Below are positions 27,819 through 36,582 of a DNA stretch of 64,000 nt, in pieces. The stretch spans positions 1-64,000 of the forward strand of contig JAEUOR010000080.1 of NCBI GenBank assembly GCA_016790635.1. The letters are read 5' to 3'. How positions within the stretch are numbered: position 1 is the first letter of the stretch; the number at the start of each line of letters is the position of its first letter. The DNA is from Burkholderiales bacterium. Its GTDB lineage: Bacteria > Pseudomonadota > Gammaproteobacteria > Burkholderiales > JAEUOS01. Under the pieces are notes generated by a model that saw nothing but the letters and a program-made list of their open reading frames with translations, ran no database searches and was not told the DNA's origin. The position numbers and the translations under genes are program-made.

Positions 27819-29614
27819 CAACGGCTGCTCAGGCCCCGCAGGACCGGGTCGAGCTCGACCGGGTGCGGGCGCTGTACGCCACGGTGCCCGTGGGTTCGAC
27901 GGTGTCGGTGCTGGTGGTCGGTCTGTGGGCGGTGGCATTCGCGGGAGTGGTGGAGTGGGAGCTGCTGCTGGCATTTTGCGGCTTGATCCTGCTGGCGCAG
28001 TTGTTTCGCGTTGCGCTGTTCTTCGCCCGGCGTGGCCAACCGGAAGACGCTGCGCGCGCTGGCGCATGGGCGCGGCATTACTCCGCGTCGATGCTGGCGA
28101 GCGGTCTTGTCTGGGGCGCTGGCGCGGTGCTTTTTTTCGGCGAGGCAGACCCGGCACGCCAGTTGTTCATCCTCGCGGCCGCCTTCGGCATTTCATCCGC
28201 GACGACGGTGGCCACCGTGTACCATCCGCCGGCTATCGTCGCATTCGTCGCGCCGCTGCTGGTGCCGCTGACGATCCGCGTCCTCGCCGAGGGGGGGCTG
28301 GTATTCGGCTTGATCGGCATAGCGCTGGTGCTACAGCTCGTCCTGGTAATCGTGTTCGGTCTCAAGATCTCGAAATTGCTGCGCGAGTCGCTGCAGGCAC
28401 GCTATGACAATCTCCAGTTGATCGAGCAACTGCGCACCAATACCGAGGCCGCCGAGTCCGCGCAGCGCAAAGCCGAGCAGGCGAGCGCGGCGAAATCGCA
28501 GTTCTTTGCCGCCGCGAGCCACGACCTGCGCCAGCCGCTGCAGGCGCTCGGCCTGTTCGCGGCGTCACTGCGCGAGTCCGAGCGCGACGCCGAAGGCACG
28601 CGGCGCATGGACCAGATTCTCTCCAGCGTTGACGCGCTGGAATCGCTGTTCGACGAGCTTCTGGACATCTCCAAGCTGGACGCAGGCTACGTCAGGCCGG
28701 TGCCGGTGCACTTCAACGTCCGTTCCATGTTCGAGCGCCTCGAGACCGCCTACTCGCCGTTGGCGCGCGAGAACGGTCTCGCGCTGGTCTTCGAGGATGC
28801 CGGCGCGGCGCTGCACACTGACTCCGTGCTGGTCGAGCGCGTGCTCGGCAACTTCATCTCCAACGCGCTGCGCTATACGCATTCGGGCGGTGTGACCGTG
28901 CGCTGCCGGCTGCAAGGCGACCTCGCCTCGCTGGAGGTGGCCGATACCGGTCCGGGTATTCCGCATCACGAGCATGAGCGCGTGTTCGACGAGTTCTACC
29001 AGCTTGGCAACCCCGAGCGCGACCGGCGCAAGGGCCTAGGCCTGGGTTTGGCCACGGTGCGCCGCATCGGCATCGTCCTTGCAAGCCGGGTGACGCTCGA
29101 CTCGGAGCCGGGGCGAGGCTCGGTATTCTCAATCGAGGTTCCTGTCGGCGACCACGCGCAGGTGGCTATATCGCCCGGTGCCCCAAGTGAGGCGGACGTG
29201 GACGCGCTGCGCGGCAAGGTGATTGGCGTGGTGGACGACGAACGTGACGTTCGTGAAGGCCTGGCGGAGGTGCTCGGCATATGGCGTTGCCAGCCGGTCG
29301 TGGCGGCCTCTGCGCTGGAGCTGTGCGCGCAGCTCGACGCTGCGGACATTCGGCCCGATGCGTTCATTACCGACTATCGGCTGAAGGAACACGAGGACGG
29401 CGCTGCCGCGGTGGCCCTTCTGCGCGAGCGCTATGGCGCGCAATTGCCGGCGCTCATCATGACCGGCGACACTTCTCCGGAGATCTTCCGGCTGGTGCGT
29501 GAGCAGCGCCTGCCACTCTTGTCCAAGCCTGTGCGCGCCTCGCGCCTGCGCGCCGCTTTGCAGCACCTTTTGAGCAGCGCGCGACCGACCGGCGGGACTG
29601 CACACGGGGCATAG
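27815..29614 (+). CDS. hybrid sensor histidine kinase/response regulator
   Basis: A 599-residue membrane kinase. About six hydrophobic helices occupy residues 25-185, a short coiled coil follows (about 195-228), then HisKA with His236 (AASHDLRQPLQ), an HATPase domain (N box NFISNALRYTHSGG, G boxes DTGPGIP and GLGLGLATVRR) and a C-terminal receiver (about 470-585) with phospho-acceptor Asp in FITDYRL. There is no large periplasmic sensor, so signals are probably sensed in the membrane. GTG start overlaps the regulator stop. The extra receiver may modulate kinase output rather than bind DNA. Confidence 0.93.
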   Translation: MTTAAQAPQDRVELDRVRALYATVPVGSTVSVLVVGLWAVAFAGVVEWELLLAFCGLILLAQLFRVALFFARRGQPEDAARAGAWARHYSASMLASGLVWGAGAVLFFGEADPARQLFILAAAFGISSATTVATVYHPPAIVAFVAPLLVPLTIRVLAEGGLVFGLIGIALVLQLVLVIVFGLKISKLLRESLQARYDNLQLIEQLRTNTEAAESAQRKAEQASAAKSQFFAAASHDLRQPLQALGLFAASLRESERDAEGTRRMDQILSSVDALESLFDELLDISKLDAGYVRPVPVHFNVRSMFERLETAYSPLARENGLALVFEDAGAALHTDSVLVERVLGNFISNALRYTHSGGVTVRCRLQGDLASLEVADTGPGIPHHEHERVFDEFYQLGNPERDRRKGLGLGLATVRRIGIVLASRVTLDSEPGRGSVFSIEVPVGDHAQVAISPGAPSEADVDALRGKVIGVVDDERDVREGLAEVLGIWRCQPVVAASALELCAQLDAADIRPDAFITDYRLKEHEDGAAAVALLRERYGAQLPALIMTGDTSPEIFRLVREQRLPLLSKPVRASRLRAALQHLLSSARPTGGTAHGA

Positions 29615-29744
29615 GCATCGTCCGGGGTCGTGCGTGCCACCGGGTGCACTGCGCCGGGTTGGGAGGGGAGGGCAACGCAGTCGCGGTGGCCGAGGCGCAA
29701 GGCTTATATCGCGCCAAACGCCTCCAGGCGCGCCGTGAGGTCGC

Positions 29745-30800
29745 TCAGCGCAAGGCGTAGAACGCCATCGCCGGACTCCTGATCGGCAAGTCCTCGAACG
29801 AGGTGAATCCTGCCTCCGCGGCCAGCGCGCGGGCCTTCGCCGGCCCCCAGCACGCGCCCAGCCCCGGCCCGCCCTGGGCCAGGGATTGCGGCACGCAGTG
29901 CAGGCAGGAGATCGCGTGCAGCATGCGGCCGAAGGGGTTGCCGAGGTTCTTTTCCAGCCGGTCGTCCACGCGCGGTTCGACCATCAGGTAGGTGCCGCCC
30001 TCGGCCAGTGCGCCGCGGATGCTCTCCAACACGCCGAGCGGATCGGGCAGGTCGTGGATGACGTCGAAAGTGCTGATGAAGTCGTAGGGTGCTTCGGCGG
30101 CCAGGGCTTCGGCGGGACCGTGGATGAAGCGCGGGCGGTCGGTGAGTCCCGCCGCGCGCGCGTAGCCGCGCGCGATCGCGATCGACTGTTCGTCCAGGTC
30201 CAGTCCCTCGATGACCGCCTGCGGATAGGCGCGCGCCATGGTGATGGGCACGATGCCGGTGCCGCAGCCGATGTCGATGGCGCGTCCGCCCGCGCTCAAG
30301 CGTTCGACGACACCGGGCACTGCCGGCAGCCAGCTTTTCACCAGCCGGTTCTCGTAGACGCCGCGATTCATCTGCTCGAGCGCCACCGGCAGGTCGGCGC
30401 CGAACTCCTTGAACGCGATGCCGCCGCCTTTCTGGAAGGCCTCCGCCAGGCGCGGGGCCATGGCCATCAGCCCGGGCAGTCCGCTGAAGAGTCCGCCCAG
30501 GTAGTACTCGGTCGCGGGGTCCGTCAGGAAGAGCGCGTGCTCTTGCGGCAGCGTGAACGTGTCCGCCGCGGCGTCGTAGTCGACGTAGCCGGCGCAGGCC
30601 ATCGCCGCCAGCCATTCGCCGGCGTAGCGCGGATGCAGGCCGGCACGGGCAGCGAAGTCGGCAGCATCGATCGCGCCGGCACCGGCCATGGCCTTGAAGA
30701 GCCCGGCGCGGTCGCCGGCCAAGACCAGCGCGGCGGCCATCGCGGTGCCGACGTCGCCCACCACTTTTTGCATGAAGGCCTGCGACTTCTGCTTGTCCAT
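29745..30800 (-). CDS. class I SAM-dependent methyltransferase with N-terminal winged helix
   Basis: A 351-residue protein. The N-terminal part (about 1-100) resembles the winged-helix dimerisation domain of O-methyltransferase-like enzymes ('LHPRYAGEWLAAMACAGYVDYD'), and the C-terminal part is a Rossmann methyltransferase with SAM motif AIDIGCGTGIVP, acidic GLDLDEQ and 'FDVIHDLPDPLGVLESIRGAL'. A Cys-containing 'MLHAISCLHCVPQSL' follows. GAGGAG lies 7 nt before the ATG at 30800. It is downstream of the sulfatase on the same strand (38 nt apart). Substrate unknown. Confidence 0.88.
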   Translation of the reverse strand: MDKQKSQAFMQKVVGDVGTAMAAALVLAGDRAGLFKAMAGAGAIDAADFAARAGLHPRYAGEWLAAMACAGYVDYDAAADTFTLPQEHALFLTDPATEYYLGGLFSGLPGLMAMAPRLAEAFQKGGGIAFKEFGADLPVALEQMNRGVYENRLVKSWLPAVPGVVERLSAGGRAIDIGCGTGIVPITMARAYPQAVIEGLDLDEQSIAIARGYARAAGLTDRPRFIHGPAEALAAEAPYDFISTFDVIHDLPDPLGVLESIRGALAEGGTYLMVEPRVDDRLEKNLGNPFGRMLHAISCLHCVPQSLAQGGPGLGACWGPAKARALAAEAGFTSFEDLPIRSPAMAFYALR

Positions 30801-30838
30801 GGCATCGCTCCTCGTCAGTGCTGATTTTTGGGTTGGAG

Positions 30839-32239
30839 TTACTTCTTGAACACCGGCGAGATGTTGGTCCACGCGCGCGGCGGCAGCGATTTGTCCCACT
30901 GTGCGTAACGTTCCATGAGATCGCGGAAGATCGCCGGCTCGGCGCTGGCCAAGTCATGCTTCTCGGCCGGGTCGGCTTCAAGGTCGAAAAGCTTGGCGAT
31001 GCCGTTCCTGGGCTCGAGGTAGAGCTTCCACTTGCCCTGGCGCACGGCCGAGTAGCCGGCCAGTTTCCAGAAGAGGATTTCATGCGGGGCGCCCGCCTTG
31101 GCCGCCTGCAGGTAGGGCAGGAGGTCGACGCCGTCGAGCGTGCGCGCCGCCGCGGTCGATACACCGCAGGCTGCTGCCGCGGTCGGCAGGATGTCCAGGG
31201 TGCTGACCGGTTCGTCGTAGACCTGTCCCGCGGCGATGCGTCCCGGCCAGCGCATCATGAAGGGCATGCGGATGCCGCCCTCGTAGGTGGTGTATTTGCC
31301 GCCGGAGAAGGGTGCGTTGCTGCCGGGGCGACTCAAGGAATTGCCGTTGTCGCTGACGAAGATCACCAGCGTGTCCTCTTCCATGCCGTTGCGGCGCAGC
31401 GCTTCGAGCACTGCCCCCACCACGTCGTCCTGCGCCAGCAGCATGGCGTTATAGCCGCGCTGCGCGATGTTGGGGATGCTCGGGCGCAGACGCTCGAAGT
31501 AACTTTTCGGCACCTGCAGCGGCGGCACCGGCGAATTCATCGGAAAGTAGAGCAGGAACGGCGTGTCGCGATGCCGGTCGATGAATTGCACGACTTCGTC
31601 GCGAAAGTAGAACATCAGGTACTGATCGACCTCGACCTCCTGGCCGTTCTTGCGCACGGCATTCAGGCCGGCGCGCGTCCAGGCAGTGTCGGCTGCCTCG
31701 TCGTGAAAGTCGACCTTGAGGCTCACCATGTCGGGATCATCCTGCCGCGTCGATTGCAGGCTGGTGTTGCCGTAGAACACGGTCGATTCGTCGAAGCCGC
31801 GGTGTTGCGGCAGGAACTGCGGCCCGTGGCCCAGGTGCCACTTGCCGAAGACCCCGGTGCGATAGCCGGCGGCCTGGAAGAGTTCGCCGATGTTCTTTTC
31901 GGTCGGGGGCACGCCGCGGCGCAGGAACTCTGCCTCGCCCTGCAACGGGGTCAGGTTGCCTTCGTTGTCGCGCACCTCGCGGCGTTCCGGGTAGGCGCCG
32001 GAGGACACCTGCTGCTCGAAGCCGAAGCGCTGCTGGTAGCGCCCGGTGACAAGACCCGCACGCGAGGGACTGCACAGCGGCGCCGAACTGTAGCCCGCCG
32101 TGAAGCGCACGCCGTCACGGCCGATGCTGTCGATGTGGCGCGTCTCGACGAGTTCGCTGCCGTAGGAAGACAGGTCACCGTAACCCATGTCGTCGGCGAG
32201 AATGACGACCACGTTGGGGCGGCGCGCGGGACGATTCAT
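30839..32239 (-). CDS. type I sulfatase (formylglycine-dependent)
   Basis: A 466-residue arylsulfatase-family hydrolase. Metal ligands Asp16-Asp17 (ILADDMGYGD), the formylglycine sequence Cys56-Ser-Pro-Ser-Arg, 'GKWHLG' and 'VSDNG' are all present. Cys56 must be converted to formylglycine for activity, and a formylglycine-generating enzyme is divergently encoded next door (65 nt between starts). The N-terminus (MNRPARRPNVVVILADD) has no signal peptide, unlike most sulfatases, suggesting cytoplasmic action. Substrate unknown. Confidence 0.92.
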   Translation of the reverse strand: MNRPARRPNVVVILADDMGYGDLSSYGSELVETRHIDSIGRDGVRFTAGYSSAPLCSPSRAGLVTGRYQQRFGFEQQVSSGAYPERREVRDNEGNLTPLQGEAEFLRRGVPPTEKNIGELFQAAGYRTGVFGKWHLGHGPQFLPQHRGFDESTVFYGNTSLQSTRQDDPDMVSLKVDFHDEAADTAWTRAGLNAVRKNGQEVEVDQYLMFYFRDEVVQFIDRHRDTPFLLYFPMNSPVPPLQVPKSYFERLRPSIPNIAQRGYNAMLLAQDDVVGAVLEALRRNGMEEDTLVIFVSDNGNSLSRPGSNAPFSGGKYTTYEGGIRMPFMMRWPGRIAAGQVYDEPVSTLDILPTAAAACGVSTAAARTLDGVDLLPYLQAAKAGAPHEILFWKLAGYSAVRQGKWKLYLEPRNGIAKLFDLEADPAEKHDLASAEPAIFRDLMERYAQWDKSLPPRAWTNISPVFKK

Positions 32240-32304
32240 GGCAGGCAGTCGGGCGGGGTTGCGGATGGATGATGATAGCGTGGCCGCGAGGCGGGCATGA
32301 CGCG

Positions 32305-33150
32305 ATGGACATGATCCTGATCGAGGGCGGCGAATTCGCCATGGGCGCGGCGCGCTTCTATGCGGAGGAGCGCCCGGTGCGCCGTGTGCGGGTCGCGCCG
32401 TTTCGCATCGATGCGCTGCCGGTCACCAATGCCGCCTTTGCGCGCTTTGTCACTGCTACGGGTTACACGACCGTGGCCGAGCGGCCGCGCGGCGCCGCCA
32501 CCGGCTCGCTGGTGTTCGTGCGGCCCACCAGCCCGGTCAGCCTGGACGATCCGGCGCAGTGGTGGCGCTTTGTCGCGGGCGCCTCGTGGCGCAGGCCGCG
32601 TGGTCCGGCGAGTTCGCTGGCCGGATTGGAGGATCATCCGGTGGTGCACGTTGCCTACGAGGACGCGCTGGCCTATGCGGCCTGGGTGGGCAAGGCGCTG
32701 CCCAGCGAAGCACAGTGGGAATTCGCCGCGCGTGGCGGCCTGGACGGGGCGGACTACGCGTGGGGCAACGCCTTGGCACCGGAAGCGATGATGCTCGCCA
32801 ACTACTGGCAGGGCGCTTTTCCGCTCGAGAACACGCTGGCCGACGGTTGGGAATTCACCGCGCCGGTCGGCAGTTTCCCGGCCAACGGCTACGGCCTGTA
32901 CGACATGATCGGCAATGTATGGGAGTGGACCGCGGATGCCTGGTCCGCGCCCGGGCACCCCGCGCGCGACGACGCGGCGCCTTGCTGTGCGCCGGCGCCT
33001 GATGCGCCGGCCGCACGGCGCGTCATCAAGGGCGGTTCGTACCTGTGCGCTGCCAACTACTGTCAGCGCTACCGGCCGGCGGCACGTCAGGGGCAGGCGG
33101 TCGATGTACCGACCGGGCATCTGGGGCTGCGCTGTGTCAGCCCGGCTTGA
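32305..33150 (+). CDS. formylglycine-generating enzyme (sulfatase-maturing, SUMF1 family)
   Basis: A 281-residue FGE-sulfatase domain protein that should oxidise the sulfatase active-site Cys to formylglycine using O2 and copper. 'GGEFAMGAARFYAEERP', 'DHPVVHVAYEDALAYAAW', 'LPSEAQWEFAARGG' and 'GNVWEWT' are family landmarks. The catalytic Cys pair is present at Cys248 and Cys253 (GGSYLCAANYCQRYR), which distinguishes true FGEs from Cys-less relatives. ATG 32305 is preferred over an upstream ATG at 32269. Adjacent, divergent sulfatase is the obvious client. Confidence 0.92.
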   Translation: MDMILIEGGEFAMGAARFYAEERPVRRVRVAPFRIDALPVTNAAFARFVTATGYTTVAERPRGAATGSLVFVRPTSPVSLDDPAQWWRFVAGASWRRPRGPASSLAGLEDHPVVHVAYEDALAYAAWVGKALPSEAQWEFAARGGLDGADYAWGNALAPEAMMLANYWQGAFPLENTLADGWEFTAPVGSFPANGYGLYDMIGNVWEWTADAWSAPGHPARDDAAPCCAPAPDAPAARRVIKGGSYLCAANYCQRYRPAARQGQAVDVPTGHLGLRCVSPA

Positions 33151-33159
33151 TCGCTCCTG

Positions 33160-33825
33160 TCACGGCAGCCAGGCCTTGCGGTAGACGCCGCTGAATTCGC
33201 CGCCGCATACGCCTCGGGTCGCGATATGCGCGGTGTCGAGCGAAAACTCGAGCGTGATCACGCAGTCGTGCGTGCGCGGCGCGGTGCTGCCCAGGAGCTC
33301 GGGCGCAACCTGGGCGCGATTGCCGCTGACCCGGACGGTGCGCCGCGGCGCGCCGGGTTCATCCGGCGGTGCGGCCAACCATGCCAGCGGCGGCGGTCCC
33401 GAGGCCAGGCCACGCAGCGCAATGCCGTCGGCGACGCCGACATGCACCTCGACTTCCAGGCTGGCGCCTCCCGATTCACGCTCGTAGCGGCCCTCGATGG
33501 CGAGCAGCGGGTGAAGAAGCCATGCCAGTTGTATGCGGTACTCGTGGGTCAGGGCCTCGACGCCGGTGTCGAACAGCCCGCGCGCACGCCGCCAGGCGCG
33601 CTGGCGCTCGCGCAGGTGGGCCTGCTGCGCCGGAGTCGCGTTGCCCATGCGCTCGGCAAACGCATCGTGTACGCGGCGGTCAAGTTGCGTGAGTTGCGGG
33701 TCGCTGCACAAGATCCGATTCAGGCGCAGGCGCGCGCGTTCGCAGTCCAGCGGCGCCCACTGCGCGCTGGCCGGCACGTTGGCGATGACGAGGCCCAGGG
33801 CGAGCCCGACGATGACGACGCGCAA
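33160..33825 (-). CDS. LprI/DUF1311-like periplasmic protein
   Basis: A 221-residue exported protein. The signal peptide (to about residue 22, ASAQ) is followed by a short Cys-containing helical domain, 'DCERARLRLNRILCSDPQLTQLDRRVHDAF', matching the lysozyme-inhibitor LprI/DUF1311 pattern, and a C-terminal beta-rich region (about 110-221) with two more Cys. It begins 2 nt after mtnA and so is the last gene of the aldolase-mtnA operon, though functional linkage is not obvious. Confidence 0.8.
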   Translation of the reverse strand: MRVVIVGLALGLVIANVPASAQWAPLDCERARLRLNRILCSDPQLTQLDRRVHDAFAERMGNATPAQQAHLRERQRAWRRARGLFDTGVEALTHEYRIQLAWLLHPLLAIEGRYERESGGASLEVEVHVGVADGIALRGLASGPPPLAWLAAPPDEPGAPRRTVRVSGNRAQVAPELLGSTAPRTHDCVITLEFSLDTAHIATRGVCGGEFSGVYRKAWLP

Positions 33826-33827
33826 GG

Positions 33828-34880
33828 TCAGCCGGACAGGAGGGCGGCGATGCGCGACTTGCCGGGCCGCTCGACGACGCCGCGTTCGGTGATGAGTGCA
33901 CTCACCATTCGCGCGGGCGTCACGTCGAACGCGGGATTGGCCACCGCGATCTCGCGCGGCGCCCAGGTGCGACCTGCGTGCCCGGTCACTTCAGCCGCGG
34001 CGCGTTCCTCGATGGGAATGGCGTCGCCGTGCGCGGTCGCAGGGTCGATGGTGGAGAGCGGGCAGGCGACGTAGAACGGCAGTCGATGCGCGCGCGCCAG
34101 CACGGCCAGGTTGTAGGTACCGATCTTGTTGGCCACGTCCCCGTTGGCGGCCACCCGGTCGCAGCCGACGATGACGGCATCGACCTGCCCGCGCTGCATG
34201 AAATGCGCCGCCATGTTGTCGGTGATCAGGGTCGCGGGAATGCCCTCCTGGACCAGCTCCCAGGCGGTCAGGCGCGCGCCCTGCAGAAAGGGCCGCGTCT
34301 CGTCCACCCACACCTGGGCGATCCTGGCGCGTGCGGCGCGGATCACGCCCAGCGCGGTTCCGTAACCGGCGGTGGCGAGCGCGCCGGCGTTGCAATGGGT
34401 GAGGATGCGCACCCCGCGCGGGAGCAGGCGGGCGCCGTGCCGGCCGATGGCGCGGTTGATCGCGATGTCCTCGGCGTGCATGCGCAGCGCCAGCGACTCC
34501 AGCGTCGCGGCCAGGGCACGCGCGTCGCCGCGCTCGCGCGCAATGGCGGCACGGCAGCGCGCCAAGGCCCAGGTCAGGTTGACCGCGGTAGGCCGACTGG
34601 CGGCCAGGATGACAGCTGCCCGTTCCAGCGCCAGGCGCGCCACTTGCGCGCTGGAGGCGCGCCGGCGCGCGGCTTCGAGCGCCATGCCGTAGGCGGCGGC
34701 GACGCCGATGGCCGGCGCGCCGCGCACCACCATGCTGGCGATCGCGCGTGCCACGCCGGCTGCGCCGCTTTGCGCGGTGTAGCGGCGGTAGACCATGCGC
34801 CGCGGCAGGACGCGCTGGTCGATCAGTTCCAGGACCGGTGCGGGTGCGCTCGTCCAGCGCAGGGCTTCGACCTGGCGCAT
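33828..34880 (-). CDS. mtnA: S-methyl-5-thioribose-1-phosphate isomerase MtnA
   Basis: MtnA converts 5-methylthioribose-1-phosphate (and 5-deoxyribose-1-phosphate) to the ribulose-1-phosphate form in methylthioadenosine salvage. Catalytic Cys163 (LTHCNAGALATAGYGTALG) and Asp241 (VGCDRVAANGDVANKIGT) are present, as is 'VVRGAPAIGVAAAYG'. Length 350 residues. Its ATG comes one base after the aldolase stop, giving tight coupling. No mtnP, mtnK, mtnC or mtnD gene is nearby. Confidence 0.95.
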   Translation of the reverse strand: MRQVEALRWTSAPAPVLELIDQRVLPRRMVYRRYTAQSGAAGVARAIASMVVRGAPAIGVAAAYGMALEAARRRASSAQVARLALERAAVILAASRPTAVNLTWALARCRAAIARERGDARALAATLESLALRMHAEDIAINRAIGRHGARLLPRGVRILTHCNAGALATAGYGTALGVIRAARARIAQVWVDETRPFLQGARLTAWELVQEGIPATLITDNMAAHFMQRGQVDAVIVGCDRVAANGDVANKIGTYNLAVLARAHRLPFYVACPLSTIDPATAHGDAIPIEERAAAEVTGHAGRTWAPREIAVANPAFDVTPARMVSALITERGVVERPGKSRIAALLSG

Positions 34881-34881
34881 G

Positions 34882-36093
34882 TCAGGCCTGCGCGGTCTCT
34901 GTCGCGCCGGCCAGGGCCGCGGCGCGCGCGATTGCCTCCGGCGCCGCGCCGCTGTACTCGACCTCGGCCAAGCGCAGCCACGCAGCACCCGGACCGCGAT
35001 ACCTGTCGATGGCCGCCGCGCGCGCCATGACGATCGCATCGTTGACGAACACCGTTGCCGCGGCTTCGGCATGCGCCGCGTCTACGCCGAGGATGAGCGC
35101 GCCGAACGCGGGATCCAGGATCACGCGCGGCGCATGGTCAAAGTCGCCGATGCCGCACAGGTGCTCGCGATAGGCGGACGCGTAAGCGGCGCAGTCGCGT
35201 CCGACCTGCGGCCATGCGCGCGTCAAGAGCGTGTGTCCGGGGGTCGACGGACCTTGCGCGGTGATGGCGGCCACGTCCCGGCGACCGGCGAAGTCGCGCA
35301 TGAAGCGGCTATTCCGCACCACGCCGGCCAGGGGGCGGCCCGCGATCTCCGCGGCGTCGGCGCGCAATTGCTCGACCAGGTTGCGGGCGGCGGCGTCCGG
35401 TTCGGCATCAACCAGGTCTCCCGCCGCGGGACGTGTCGCGCCGCGAGCATCGAGATAGGCGTCGGCGCGCGCGCACAGCGCCAGCGTGGCGGCGTAGGCT
35501 TCGCGTGCCGTGCCGCCCCAGGTGACCAGTCCATGGCGCATGAGCACCAGGCCGGCAGGTTGCGCGTCGGCATACCGCGCCAGCGCCTCGCGGCAGGCAG
35601 CGGCGAGCGAGGCGCCGGAGTGACGGTAGGGCACCTGCAGCACATTCCTCCCCAGCGCGGCGGACACGATCGCTTCGGCCTGCGCGGTGTTGCACAGTGC
35701 CAGGATCGGCGCGGCATGCGTGTGGATGACATGGGGCCAGGGCAGGGCGGCATGCATCAGGGTCTCGATCGACGGGCGCGGCGCAGCGGGTGCGCGCAAG
35801 GCCGTGCGCAGGGCGTCGCGCATGCGCGTGTTGTCCAGCGCGGGATCACACAGCAGCTTTTCAATCGCCGCGAGGTCGAGCGGGGCATAGTCGTCAGCGC
35901 TCACCCGGGCCAGGTCGGTACCGCTGCCCTTGACCCACAGGATGGTGCCGGCATCGCCGTCAATCTTGACCGAGGTGTTGCCGCCGCCGGCGATTGCCAG
36001 TTCGGGCTCGGCGCCCACACAGCGCGCGGCGCGCACGCAGTCCGCGAGAGGCGGTTCGCTTGCGGCCGACGGGGGGTTCCAGCGATCGAGCAT
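34882..36093 (-). CDS. class II aldolase/adducin family protein (RhaD-domain type)
   Basis: A 403-residue class II aldolase. 'LAIAGGGNTSVK', 'ILWVKGSGTDL', metal ligands His124 and His126 (VIHTHAAP) and His187 (MRHGLVTWGG) are clear. It resembles the aldolase half of bifunctional rhamnulose-phosphate aldolase/dehydrogenase proteins, without the dehydrogenase. The tight link to mtnA suggests that it cleaves 5-methylthio- or 5-deoxyribulose-1-phosphate to dihydroxyacetone phosphate and an aldehyde (the DHAP shunt). It could instead be an MtnB-like dehydratase, but length and subfamily argue against that. Confidence 0.85.
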   Translation of the reverse strand: MLDRWNPPSAASEPPLADCVRAARCVGAEPELAIAGGGNTSVKIDGDAGTILWVKGSGTDLARVSADDYAPLDLAAIEKLLCDPALDNTRMRDALRTALRAPAAPRPSIETLMHAALPWPHVIHTHAAPILALCNTAQAEAIVSAALGRNVLQVPYRHSGASLAAACREALARYADAQPAGLVLMRHGLVTWGGTAREAYAATLALCARADAYLDARGATRPAAGDLVDAEPDAAARNLVEQLRADAAEIAGRPLAGVVRNSRFMRDFAGRRDVAAITAQGPSTPGHTLLTRAWPQVGRDCAAYASAYREHLCGIGDFDHAPRVILDPAFGALILGVDAAHAEAAATVFVNDAIVMARAAAIDRYRGPGAAWLRLAEVEYSGAAPEAIARAAALAGATETAQA

Positions 36094-36117
36094 GAGAGGG
36101 CGAATTATAATTTTCAG

Positions 36118-36582
36118 ATGACCGCGAACGCGCTTCCTGCCGGATTCCGCATGGCGGAGGGCGATTGGCAGCAAGTCGAACCCGGCGCACGCGTCGTGCG
36201 CCAGGCGGTGTTCGTCGTCGAGCAGGCCGTTGCACCGGCGCTGGAATGGGACGCGATCGACGCGCGTGCCACCCACGTCCTGATCAGCGACATCGACGCG
36301 GCGCCGTGCGCCACCGGACGACTCTTTGCCGATACGGAGCCGGGCGTGATGCGCATCGGCCGGCTCGCCGTACTGAAGCACCTGCGCGGGCGGGGACTGG
36401 GCGATGCGGTGCTGGTGCGATTGCTTAAGCGGGCCGCAGAGCAAGGCGGTACGCGTGCCGTGCTGCACGCGCAGACGCACGCCGTGGGCTTTTATCTGCG
36501 GCGCGGCTTCACTGCCAGCGGCGCTGAATTCATCGAGGACGGCATCCCCCACGTGCGCATGAGCAGGCGACTGCCCGCATGA
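36118..36582 (+). CDS. GNAT family N-acetyltransferase (YjcF/ElaA-like)
   Basis: A 154-residue GNAT acetyltransferase. 'VRQAVFVVEQAVAPALEWDAID' and the acetyl-CoA loop 'LKHLRGRGLGDAVL' identify the group, with 'HAVGFYLRRGFTASGAEFIEDGIPHVRM' at the end as in YjcF-like proteins. ATG 36118 follows TTTTCAG without a strong Shine-Dalgarno. It is divergent from the aldolase gene (24 nt) and its stop overlaps the permease start (ATGA). Substrate unknown. Confidence 0.9.
   Translation: MTANALPAGFRMAEGDWQQVEPGARVVRQAVFVVEQAVAPALEWDAIDARATHVLISDIDAAPCATGRLFADTEPGVMRIGRLAVLKHLRGRGLGDAVLVRLLKRAAEQGGTRAVLHAQTHAVGFYLRRGFTASGAEFIEDGIPHVRMSRRLPA

Noticed and set aside
30818..32272. A 484-codon frame on + opposite the sulfatase
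   Set aside because: The minus-strand sulfatase has all catalytic motifs; this frame has none and has Arg/Gly/Val-rich shadow composition.
36105..36111. Self-complementary TATAAT-like box between the aldolase and GNAT genes
   Set aside because: No -35 element at proper spacing on either strand, and it lies only 6 nt from the GNAT ATG, so I do not call a promoter.
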